A stretch of 13,015 bases of DNA from Acidobacteriota bacterium (lineage in GTDB: Bacteria; Acidobacteriota; Terriglobia; UBA7540): contig QHZK01000150.1 in the NCBI GenBank assembly GCA_003224635.1, forward strand, positions 1-13,015, in the 5' to 3' direction. Both the position numbers and the translations under genes were made by a program. Shown piece by piece: positions 6,276-12,270 of this stretch. Each line of letters opens with the position of its first letter. Position 1 is the stretch's first letter. Under the pieces are notes generated by a model. It saw nothing but the letters and a program-made list of their open reading frames with translations, was not told the DNA's origin and did not search any database.

Positions 6276-6318
6276 TCAATTTTCAATTTTCAATATTTTC
6301 AATCTTCAATTTTCAATT
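6276..6318 (+). repeat. TTCAATT heptad tract abutting the protease start
   Basis: A degenerate 7-bp repeat: TTCAATT, TTCAATT, TTCAATA, one shifted unit, then TTCAATT, TTCAATT. It stops one base before the ATG at 6320 and leaves no space for a Shine-Dalgarno sequence. It is strongly AT-rich in a GC-rich setting. Confidence 0.85.
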
Positions 6319-6319
6319 G

Positions 6320-7387
6320 ATGTGCAGCGCGGCGTTGCTCTGCGCAATCCTGATTTTGAGCTTGGGCTCCGGGCTCTCGAAGCTGGGCCGCCTGTTCGGT
6401 TACAGCCCGGAGCAGGATGACGTGAATGGCCCGGTCGCCGCCATGTGGCAGGCGACTCCAATCCATTGGCGGATCAATCCCAGCGTCCGGACCAACGTGC
6501 ACACCACCGGGGGCGACACGGTGGGCGCGGCGGTGGGCAAAGCGTTCAGCACCTGGCAGTCGAGCCAGGTGAACGGCCAGACGCTCACGAACGTTTCCTT
6601 TACGAAAGACGCCAACACCAGCTTGACCGACCCCGACTTTACCAATTGTTTGAATACCGTTTCGTTTGTGCCTTCATCGGCCGTAGCTTTTCCGACCGGT
6701 ACGATTGCGTTCGCTGACATCGCCACCGACTCCGGCACGCCCCCCACGACGTACGATTGCACGCAGAACGGTGTTACAACCACCCACACTTGCAACCTGG
6801 AGTCCTGCATTGTCGACGCGGATATCGTGTTGAACCCGAGCGTGGACTTCTCGACCACGACTCCACCGGTGGCCGGCGACTTTGACGTTCAGGCCACGGC
6901 CACCCACGAGATCGGCCACTTCCTGGGCCTCGACCACAGCGGGATCGCCAACGCCATCATGTATCCCTTCGGTGACACTGTGTCCGCTGGCGCGTCGAGG
7001 GTACTTGCGATTGACGACGCTGTAGGCGTGGCTTTCCTCTACCCGAGCAACAACTTCGCTTCCGCCACCGGGACAATTTCAGGACAGGTCACGCTGAGTG
7101 GCTCAGGGGCCTTTGCAGCGCACGTGATCGCGATTGACGCGGCGTCGGGCAATGCCGTGGTCGACGGGCTCACCGATACTTCCGGGAATTATAGCTTGGT
7201 TGGCGTGCCGCCCGGCAGTTACAACGTGCTGGCGCTTCCTCTGGCGGGTATCTATGACTTGAGTCACTTCGGCGGCTGGTACTGCGGCTTCAGCCCGAAC
7301 TCGCCACCGTGTTGCGATCCTGCCGATAACACGTGTACAGGCACGCAGATTCCTGATCCCACCAACTACACCGGCAAGTTCTTCTGA
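6320..7387 (+). CDS. Secreted matrixin-type zinc metalloprotease with regulatory-like C-domain
   Basis: A 355-residue metzincin protease. The active site is explicit: ATHEIGHFLGLDH (HExxHxxGxxH; His196, Glu197, His200, His206) followed by the Met-turn AIMYP (Met214). These are the three zinc ligands, the general base and the structural Met of matrixin/M10 enzymes. The part before it (TPIHWRINPS...FSTWQSS...ADIVLNPS) is a typical matrixin fold beginning. From about residue 251 the pattern GTISGQVTLSG...DTSGNYSLVGVPPGSYNVLALPL is a carboxypeptidase-regulatory-like beta-sandwich. An N-terminal hydrophobic stretch (CSAALLCAILILSLGSG) serves as signal peptide or anchor. I prefer the ATG at 6320; an in-frame ATG at 6191 would add 43 residues encoded mostly by repeats. 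No propeptide Cys switch is evident. The last residues carry several Cys (WYCGF, PPCC, NTC). Confidence 0.87.
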   Translation: MCSAALLCAILILSLGSGLSKLGRLFGYSPEQDDVNGPVAAMWQATPIHWRINPSVRTNVHTTGGDTVGAAVGKAFSTWQSSQVNGQTLTNVSFTKDANTSLTDPDFTNCLNTVSFVPSSAVAFPTGTIAFADIATDSGTPPTTYDCTQNGVTTTHTCNLESCIVDADIVLNPSVDFSTTTPPVAGDFDVQATATHEIGHFLGLDHSGIANAIMYPFGDTVSAGASRVLAIDDAVGVAFLYPSNNFASATGTISGQVTLSGSGAFAAHVIAIDAASGNAVVDGLTDTSGNYSLVGVPPGSYNVLALPLAGIYDLSHFGGWYCGFSPNSPPCCDPADNTCTGTQIPDPTNYTGKFF

Positions 7388-7427
7388 CAAAAGTTCCGTA
7401 TGGAAGCACGTTCAAGGCCCTCCTTGC

Positions 7428-7467
7428 GAGAACGGGAGCGCGGGCGTCTCGCCCGCAAGCCGTTCTC
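7428..7467. terminator. Long nested hairpin between convergent genes
   Basis: GAGAACGG (7428-7435) pairs with CCGTTCTC (7460-7467). Inside it GCGGGCG (7440-7446) pairs with CGCCCGC (7450-7456) over a TCT loop. Both stems are perfect, separated by a small internal loop. It sits in the 118-bp gap where the protease (+) and the SDR gene (-) converge, which suits a bidirectional transcription stop. There is no T run, so it may instead be a dispersed palindrome. Confidence 0.5.
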
Positions 7468-7505
7468 TCCGCGAACGAGCGGCCAAGATGTCCGCGCTCC
7501 CGGAG

Positions 7506-8330
7506 TTAGAGCCCGCCCGTGACTTCGAGCACCTGACCGGAGACGTAATCGGAGAGTGGAGACGCCATAAAGAGGATGGCGCTCGCAGCCTCTGGCGGAG
7601 TCCCCGGCCGGCCCATGGGGATGAGCTTGATGGCGGCCTCGCGCATGGCAGTGGGAATGCCCAATTCGATCTCGGCCTCGCCGTGATGAATTCTTTCCCC
7701 GGACTCCTTGCGGCGAGTCAGCCGCGTGTCGATCAGGCCAAAGGCGACGCAATTCACCTGAATGTTGAACGGCCCCCACTCGCGAGCCAGCGCCCGGGTG
7801 AGTCCGATGATGCCCGCTTTGGCGGCAGCGTAATTGGCCTGGCCGAAGTTTCCCCGGGTCGCCGAGGTCGAGCTGACGTTGACGATCTTCCGTGGCCGCG
7901 CCGCGCCCCGCTCGACGAGTTCGCGTTTTGCGGCCTCACGCATCAGGGGAGTTGCGGCCCGGATGACGCGGAACGGCGCGGTCAGGTGGACGTCAATCAT
8001 CGCCTGCCACTGCTCGTCGGTCATCTTATGCAGCGTGCCGTCCCAGGTGAACCCGGCGTTGTTCACCAGGATGTCCAGGCCGCCGGACAGGCGCGCGGCG
8101 CTTTCGATCAGCCGGCGCGGGAAGTCGGCAGCGGTGACGTCGCCCGCGAGGGCGCGCGCCACGCCCCCGGCTGCCGCGATGTCCGAGACGGTTTCCGCCA
8201 CCGCCTCTTCGTCCAGGTCGCTCGCGAGCACTCGGGCTCCCTCGGCCGCAAGCAGCTCCGCCGTGGCGCGTCCGATGCCTCGGCCCGCCCCGGTGACAAC
8301 AGCAGTCTTTCCATCCAAGCGGGTTGGCAT
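7506..8330 (-). CDS. SDR-family NAD(P)-dependent oxidoreductase (FabG-like)
   Basis: A 274-residue classical short-chain dehydrogenase/reductase, cytosolic, probably acting on a ketone/alcohol such as a 3-oxoacyl thioester; the substrate is not readable. What is seen: the Rossmann cofactor loop TGAGRGIG (residues 13-20), acidic D38 at the end of strand 2, which favours NAD(H), NNAG at 90-93, and the catalytic set Ser153/154, Tyr167 and Lys171 in NVSSTSATRGNFGQANYAAAK. The Asn of the usual catalytic tetrad appears replaced by His (VHLTAPF, about residue 115). The tail ends SGQVLEVTGGL, as in FabG. A segment at about 205-225 (RRKESGERIHHGEAEIELG) is longer than in typical FabG. A good AAGGAG (8335-8340) sits four bases before the ATG, fixing the start. 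It lies 120 bp behind the MEDS gene on the same strand. Confidence 0.9.
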   Translation of the reverse strand: MPTRLDGKTAVVTGAGRGIGRATAELLAAEGARVLASDLDEEAVAETVSDIAAAGGVARALAGDVTAADFPRRLIESAARLSGGLDILVNNAGFTWDGTLHKMTDEQWQAMIDVHLTAPFRVIRAATPLMREAAKRELVERGAARPRKIVNVSSTSATRGNFGQANYAAAKAGIIGLTRALAREWGPFNIQVNCVAFGLIDTRLTRRKESGERIHHGEAEIELGIPTAMREAAIKLIPMGRPGTPPEAASAILFMASPLSDYVSGQVLEVTGGL

Positions 8331-8334
8331 GGCG

Positions 8335-8340
8335 CTCCTT
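8335..8340 (-). promoter_or_regulatory. Shine-Dalgarno of the SDR gene
   Basis: AAGGAG on the minus strand, four bases before the ATG whose first base is 8330. It is one of the few clear ribosome-binding sites in the window and supports the start. Confidence 0.75.
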
Positions 8341-8347
8341 GGTCGGC

Positions 8348-8400
8348 TGTAGCGGCGCTCTATGAGCGCCGCAAGAACGGCGGTCGCAACCGCCGCTACA
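8348..8400. repeat. Three-armed palindromic element in the SDR leader
   Basis: The outer stem is TGTAGCGGC (8348-8356) with GCCGCTACA (8392-8400), 9 bp perfect. Inside are two hairpins: GCGGCGCTC / GAGCGCCGC (8352-8360 / 8364-8372, loop TAT) and GGCGGT / ACCGCC (8379-8384 / 8389-8394, loop CGCA). The stems share a few bases, so the full junction and the separate hairpins compete. It ends only seven bases from the Shine-Dalgarno of the SDR gene, inside the MEDS-SDR gap. The overall form suggests a REP-like or other small dispersed element. Confidence 0.75.
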
Positions 8401-8450
8401 GAACTCGAGAGGATTGACGGATGGAGTCAGGAAAACGGAGTCAGCCTGGA

Positions 8451-8996
8451 TTATCTCGCGCCTGCGGCCTGAGCCGCCGCCTTCGAGGCGCGTCGATGAT
8501 CGGCGAGCATGGCCAGCAGCGAGCTGCGTTCAAGCTTCTCCGAATCGACCGTGCACACCGAAAGCGCGGTCAGCGAGCGAACGAAGTCGTGAATGCGGCG
8601 CTGATAACCGAGCACGGTCCGAAGCTCAATGCCGTTGGAACAGGCCCACGACCAGTCGGAGACCCAGCGCACCAGCGACGCGTTCGGCTGCAGCGGGCCC
8701 CGCCCGAAGGGGTTCTTGGATTTGAGAAGGGTCGAGAGGCAGTCGGGCGCGGTGAGGAAAACCAATCGACCGGTGCGCAAAAGGCTGTCGGGCCTGAGGC
8801 CGCTCGCTCCCAGGCTGCAGGCGATATCTTTGAGGTAGGCCGGCCCGCCCAGCGCAAAAACTTGCTGCCCGGCTTCGAGGCCTGCGACCACAAACTCCAC
8901 CAGCTCGGGCGGGCCCTCTTTCCTTCGCATCACGAGCCGGCAAGTTGTGGGCGGCGGAATTGCGGCAACGCGTACCGTACTGGCTCCCAGTCCCAT
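8451..8996 (-). CDS. Stand-alone MEDS-domain protein (DcmR-like sensory domain)
   Basis: A 181-residue protein that consists almost only of a MEDS domain, named after methanogen/methylotroph proteins and the DcmR regulator, where it is thought to sense small organic ligands. Support from pattern: GPPELVEFVVAGLEAGQQVFAL (about residues 28-49), L-rich helix and LLRTGRLVFLTAPDCL (72-87), then SLVRWVSDWSWACSNGIELRTVLGYQRRIHDFVRSLTALSVCTVDSEKLERSSLLAMLADHRRAS (107-171), which matches the domain's R..g.m.W......l..yE..l......... .lC.Yd........l...l..H order, although the usual Glu is Gln here. No DNA-binding or kinase domain is attached. The ATG at 8996 has a weak AGGCAGG upstream; a Met at residue 23 is an alternative start. 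It is probably cotranscribed with the SDR gene. Confidence 0.72.
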   Translation of the reverse strand: MGLGASTVRVAAIPPPTTCRLVMRRKEGPPELVEFVVAGLEAGQQVFALGGPAYLKDIACSLGASGLRPDSLLRTGRLVFLTAPDCLSTLLKSKNPFGRGPLQPNASLVRWVSDWSWACSNGIELRTVLGYQRRIHDFVRSLTALSVCTVDSEKLERSSLLAMLADHRRASKAAAQAAGAR

Positions 8997-9282
8997 GCCT
9001 GCCTATGGTTGACTGAAAATCGCCACGCTGTCAACAGGCGCTTTACGTGGCTTCAAACCCATAGGGAATACGCGCTTGATATGTGAATCTCCTTCATGTA
9101 CTCTGCACGGATGTCCTTTCCAGGATCGGACGTTTGTTGGAGTTCCTCGGAGGTCGTTGAACCACGCTTAGGGGGCCGTTGTAAAACTTGTCGGATGCGA
9201 CGACCGGACGGGATGGGGTGACGCGTACATCGCAAAGAGGGCGATGTGTGCGCCACCCGGAGATAAAAGCACGCCGCACGAC
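8997..9282. other. 286-bp gap with one hairpin
   Basis: No gene is convincing here. ACATCGC (9227-9233) pairs perfectly with GCGATGT (9241-9247) over a 7-base loop, 35 bp past the DinB-like stop in its own direction, but with no T run. On the minus strand a perfect TTGACA (9034-9029) lies upstream of the MEDS gene, yet no good -10 is found at 16-18 bp spacing. The rest holds nothing I recognise. Confidence 0.45.
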
Positions 9283-9810
9283 TCACGTCCATCCCATGCG
9301 CTGCCTGAGCGAGGTGACGTGCGCGACGTGATGCCGGCCGTGCCACTCATACATCCGCAGTTGTTGGTCCAGAGTGACCACTCCAAGTTCCGGATGCCGG
9401 AACGTCCGCGCAAAAGCGGCCGGCGGGAGCGCGCGCAACAGCAGGACCCAACGCCGGTGCAACGATTCGAGCAGCGCCAGCGATAGGTCGACGGGCGCCG
9501 TCCTCGCGTCCTCGAGCTCGGCCCAGCGCTCTTGCTCGTAGGTCTTGATCGCCGGCTCGTCTTCGGTCAGCGCCAGCCTGAATCGGATGTAGGCGTTCAG
9601 GTGGCTGTCGGGCAGGTGATGGACCACTTGCCGCACCGTCCAGCCATCGGGACGGTATGGAGTATCGAGCTGCTCGGGTGACAGCCCCTCGACGGCGGCC
9701 CGCAGCTTCGCCGGCGCCCGCGCGATGCTTTCGATCAAGTCTCGCCGTCCGGCCTCCGTGATATCGCCGTCCAACTTAAACTTTCCGACTGGGTAGCGCA
9801 AATCGGTCAC
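9283..9810 (-). CDS. DinB/YfiT-like putative metal-dependent protein
   Basis: A 175-residue four-helix-bundle protein of the DinB superfamily, closest in pattern to Bacillus YfiT. Members bind a divalent metal through three His; several are thiol-S-transferases acting on bacillithiol or similar cofactors, others have unknown substrates. What is seen: GWTVRQVVHHLPDSHLNAYIRFRLALTEDEP (57-85), with His64/65 as the first ligand site, and YEWHGRHHVAHVTSLRQ (154-170) with His157 and His160/161/164 for the others. The overall length equals YfiT. A GTG at 9816 lies inside the strong AGGAGG, so the start is the next in-frame GTG at 9810, five bases after it. The aminotransferase stop is 24 bp upstream on the same strand, suggesting one transcript; a metabolic link is not evident. 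Confidence 0.83.
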   Translation of the reverse strand: MTDLRYPVGKFKLDGDITEAGRRDLIESIARAPAKLRAAVEGLSPEQLDTPYRPDGWTVRQVVHHLPDSHLNAYIRFRLALTEDEPAIKTYEQERWAELEDARTAPVDLSLALLESLHRRWVLLLRALPPAAFARTFRHPELGVVTLDQQLRMYEWHGRHHVAHVTSLRQRMGWT

Positions 9811-9815
9811 GTTCA

Positions 9816-9821
9816 CCTCCT
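9816..9821 (-). promoter_or_regulatory. Shine-Dalgarno that sets the DinB-like start
   Basis: AGGAGG on the minus strand, five bases before the GTG at 9810. Because it overlaps the earlier GTG at 9816, that earlier codon cannot be the real start. Confidence 0.75.
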
Positions 9822-9834
9822 ATCGCCGTCGATT

Positions 9835-11124
9835 TCAAGTGGCCACTTCGGAGAGAGACTTATCCATGAGACCAACCGCTTCGTCCACGTCGCTCCGGCG
9901 GATGTTGAGCGGGGGCGAAAGGCGAATCACGTTTCCGTAGAGGCCGCCTTTGCCGATCAGCAGGCCGTTCGAGCGGCAGCGCTCCATGAACTGGTTGGTG
10001 GCCTCGGGCGCCGGCTCTTTCGTCTTGCGGTCCCTGACCAGCTCCAGCCCTTGCATCAGGCCCATGCCGCGCACGTCGCCGATGAGCGTGTGCTTTTCCT
10101 TGAGCTCGTCGAGCTTCTGCCGGAAATAGCCGCCCACGCTGTCGGCGTTTTCCAGGAGCTTTTCCTCTTCGATCACCTCGATCGTGGCGCGCGCCGCGAC
10201 GGCCGTCACCGGGTTGCCGCCGAACGTGGAAATCGTCATGCCCTTGAAAGCATCGGCGACTTCCGGCGCGGCGATGGTCAAGCCCACGGGCACACCGTTG
10301 GCCATGCCTTTGGCGCTGGTGATGATGTCGGGCTCGACTTCCCAGTGCTCGATGCCGAACCACTTCTTGCCGGTGCGTCCGAAGCCGGTCTGGACTTCGT
10401 CCGAGATGAACAGGCCCCCGTACTTCTTGACGATGTTGAACACGATCTTAAAGTATTCCTTGGGCGGGGTGATGAAACCGCCCGCGCCCTGGATCGGCTC
10501 GGCGAGAAAGGCGGCGATCGAGCCCGAGGTGGCCGTCCGGATCACCTCCTCCACGTCATTCGCGCACTCGACACCGCAGCCGGGATAAGTCATCCCCAGG
10601 GGACACCGGTAGCAGTAGGGGCTGATGGCGTGCGCCACGCCCACGCTGATGACGCCGCTCTTGCGCCACGGGGCCATGGCCGTGAGTGACTTGGTCAGTT
10701 GCGAGTGCCCGCTGTAGCCGTGGCGCAAGGCCACCACGTCAAAGCTGCCCGTCGCCATGCGCGCCACCAGCACGGCGGCTTCGTTGGCTTCGGTGCCGCT
10801 GTTGGTGAAGAAACTCTTCTGTAGCTTTCCCGGCGTGATCTGGGCGAGCTTTTCCGCCAGCGCCACGATCTGCTCGGTCGGATAGACGGTCGAGGAATGC
10901 TGCAAGCGGTCGATCTGCTGCTTGATCTTGCCCGTGACTTTGGGATTCGAGTGCCCGACGCTCACCGTCAGGATGCCGCCGAAAAAGTCGAGGTACCGCC
11001 GTCCCTCGCTGTCCCAGAGATATTGGGCCTGGGCATGGTCGGCGACCAGCGGCTCGGTGTAATAGTTGACGACGCAGGGGAAAATATATTGCTTGTTTTT
11101 TCGCAGGATCTCGTCGCGATTCAT
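9835..11124 (-). CDS. Class III (AGXT2/4-aminobutyrate-type) PLP aminotransferase
   Basis: A 429-residue PLP enzyme of aminotransferase fold type I, class III. These move an amino group from an omega-amine or alanine to a keto acid; the exact substrate cannot be read, but the sequence resembles alanine-glyoxylate aminotransferase 2-like and aspartate-aminotransferase-family annotations. What is seen: FFTNSGTEANEAAVLVAR (105-122, phosphate-binding turn), RHGYSGHS (134-141), AEPIQGAGGF (209-217), SDEVQTGFGRTG (241-252, Asp242 to the PLP ring N), the Schiff-base Lys272 in TSAKGMANGVPVG, and STFGGNP (299-305). A Cys-rich insert, CYRCPLGMTYPGCGVEC (171-187), sits mid-domain. The frame stays open 393 bp further upstream, but the family N-terminus begins at MNRDEILRKNKQYIFP, with GAGG six bases before the ATG at 11124, so I use that start. 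The extension would also lie antisense to the endonuclease gene. Confidence 0.93.
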   Translation of the reverse strand: MNRDEILRKNKQYIFPCVVNYYTEPLVADHAQAQYLWDSEGRRYLDFFGGILTVSVGHSNPKVTGKIKQQIDRLQHSSTVYPTEQIVALAEKLAQITPGKLQKSFFTNSGTEANEAAVLVARMATGSFDVVALRHGYSGHSQLTKSLTAMAPWRKSGVISVGVAHAISPYCYRCPLGMTYPGCGVECANDVEEVIRTATSGSIAAFLAEPIQGAGGFITPPKEYFKIVFNIVKKYGGLFISDEVQTGFGRTGKKWFGIEHWEVEPDIITSAKGMANGVPVGLTIAAPEVADAFKGMTISTFGGNPVTAVAARATIEVIEEEKLLENADSVGGYFRQKLDELKEKHTLIGDVRGMGLMQGLELVRDRKTKEPAPEATNQFMERCRSNGLLIGKGGLYGNVIRLSPPLNIRRSDVDEAVGLMDKSLSEVAT

Positions 11125-11205
11125 CGGCGCCTCATGCGGTTCAGAAGTTGGAGTCGAGCGGATGCTGAGGAGGAGCTCAAGACGCACCGTTCCAAACGAA
11201 GCTCC

Positions 11206-11234
11206 ATCATATCCTGAAAGTGTTGTTTCGTTAA
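11206..11234 (-). promoter_or_regulatory. Probable sigma70-type promoter of the aminotransferase gene
   Basis: On the minus strand TTAACG (11234-11229) and TATGAT (11211-11206) are 17 bp apart. The -35 box matches 4 of 6 and the -10 box 5 of 6 consensus bases. This would place transcription start about 75 bases before the ATG at 11124, in the divergent gap shared with the endonuclease gene. Confidence 0.45.
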
Positions 11235-11346
11235 AGTGTGGTGCTGTCCTTAGAATCGCTTGAACGCAGGTCACGCTGCCGTTATTCCTGGGCCCATTCA
11301 GTAAATTATTCTCTGGGTAATTACTCCGTGATAAAATACATGCCTC

Positions 11347-12270
11347 TTGCCAGCCGCGAAAAAACCAAAGCTTCCGCCGAAGCCTCAACTCCGCTTTGGG
11401 ATAGGCGAGTGGTACGGAAAACCCTTCGCCGCGCTCTTGACGGAGGACCGCCAGAAACTCGCAGAGATTCAAACCCTCCCGAAGTCGGAGAAACCTGTTA
11501 TAACGTGTCCGTTCCAATCAACACCAGAGCGAACTGTGGCCTGTAAGAAGCCTGGCGGCACCTGCTCATTCCGTCTCTACCAGAAGTCAAAGCAGACCGG
11601 AGAAGTGGCGCTCGTTGCCGGCGAAGCCGGGCAACTGCGCACTTTCTGTCCCAAGCGCTTTGAGGAAGGGGCAATGATCTATCGATGGGTCGGGGAAACT
11701 GTTCTGAACTGTGCGGAGCCTAGGGTACTGAAAGAAATCGGATTCCTCGAGCCTCCGCCACCAACGGAAGCTCAGAATGAGAAATCAGGCGAGAGTGTGG
11801 GCCGAATTGATAAGGTTCTCATCGTTCCTGAAGCCACCCCGGTTTCTTGGTGTGCGCTGGAGGTTCAAACCGTCTATTTCTCTGGCCTGAGTCCCGTGCA
11901 CACGCGCAGGCCTGACTACCGGAGCAGCGCACCGAAGCGCCTCATGCCTCAGTTGCAGATCAAGGTCCCATCTCTCAGAAGATGGGGCAAGAAGCTGGCC
12001 GTAGTCGTTGATCGCAGTTTCTTTCACGCAATGGGGAAAATGCGAACTGTGCCCGACATTTCAAACTGTGACGTGGCTTGGTTCGTCGTGAAGTTTGAGG
12101 AAGCAGAGGGGGCCTATCGCCTCGCGCGTGACATTGTTCAATACACGACCTTGGAGGATTCTGTAGAAGGGTTAACCGCTGGCGTCCCCGTGAGCCTGGA
12201 GGTTTTTGAACAGCGTATCCTCAAAAAGCTCAAGAGGCTTCTTGGCCCATCCAAGGTCGCGGCCGATTAA
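11347..12270 (+). CDS. NotI-family type II restriction endonuclease
   Basis: A 307-residue protein matching the plan of NotI. NotI binds iron through a Cys4 site and cuts with a PD-(D/E)xK-type core in which Gln replaces Lys. What is seen: FGIGEWYGKPF at 17-27; the Cys4 set C54 (TCPF), C66, C73 and C101 (FCPKR), spaced much as in NotI (TCPF...C...C...CPNR); WCALEVQTVYFSG at 168-180, close to NotI's GVLEIQTMDFHG, giving Glu172 and Gln174, with Asp155 in RIDKV as the probable first acid; then PQLQIKVPSLRRWGKKLAVVVDRSFFHAMG. It is shorter than NotI (about 380 residues). The only in-frame start preserving the N-terminal motif is TTG at 11347; no Shine-Dalgarno is seen and TAAAAT lies ten bases ahead. 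The specificity is unknown. It is next to an adenine methyltransferase. Confidence 0.85.
   Translation: MPAAKKPKLPPKPQLRFGIGEWYGKPFAALLTEDRQKLAEIQTLPKSEKPVITCPFQSTPERTVACKKPGGTCSFRLYQKSKQTGEVALVAGEAGQLRTFCPKRFEEGAMIYRWVGETVLNCAEPRVLKEIGFLEPPPPTEAQNEKSGESVGRIDKVLIVPEATPVSWCALEVQTVYFSGLSPVHTRRPDYRSSAPKRLMPQLQIKVPSLRRWGKKLAVVVDRSFFHAMGKMRTVPDISNCDVAWFVVKFEEAEGAYRLARDIVQYTTLEDSVEGLTAGVPVSLEVFEQRILKKLKRLLGPSKVAAD

Noticed and set aside
6065..6319. Longer metalloprotease start upstream of 6320
   Set aside because: It would overlap the preceding gene or be encoded by heptad repeats and place the hydrophobic segment far inside. ATG 6191 cannot be fully excluded.
8410..8445. Direct repeat GGAGTCAG twice after the MEDS stop
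   Set aside because: Two 8-bp copies only, no 7-bp step and no inverted partner; could easily be chance.
477..9000. Many long opposite-strand ORFs (for example 3408-4490 minus, 5427-6149 minus, 7488-8417 plus)
   Set aside because: They mirror strong coding genes, are Arg/Pro/Leu-rich and carry no recognisable domain; expected in high-GC DNA.
9006..9034. Promoter for the MEDS gene from a perfect TTGACA
   Set aside because: No acceptable -10 box is found at 16-18 bp spacing.
9814..9816. GTG at 9816 as start of the DinB-like gene
   Set aside because: It lies inside the AGGAGGTG Shine-Dalgarno; the in-frame GTG at 9810 has correct spacing.
11125..11517. N-terminal extension of the aminotransferase (131 more residues)
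   Set aside because: The extra part shows no aminotransferase features, runs antisense to the endonuclease gene, and a family-typical N-terminus with GAGG begins at 11124.
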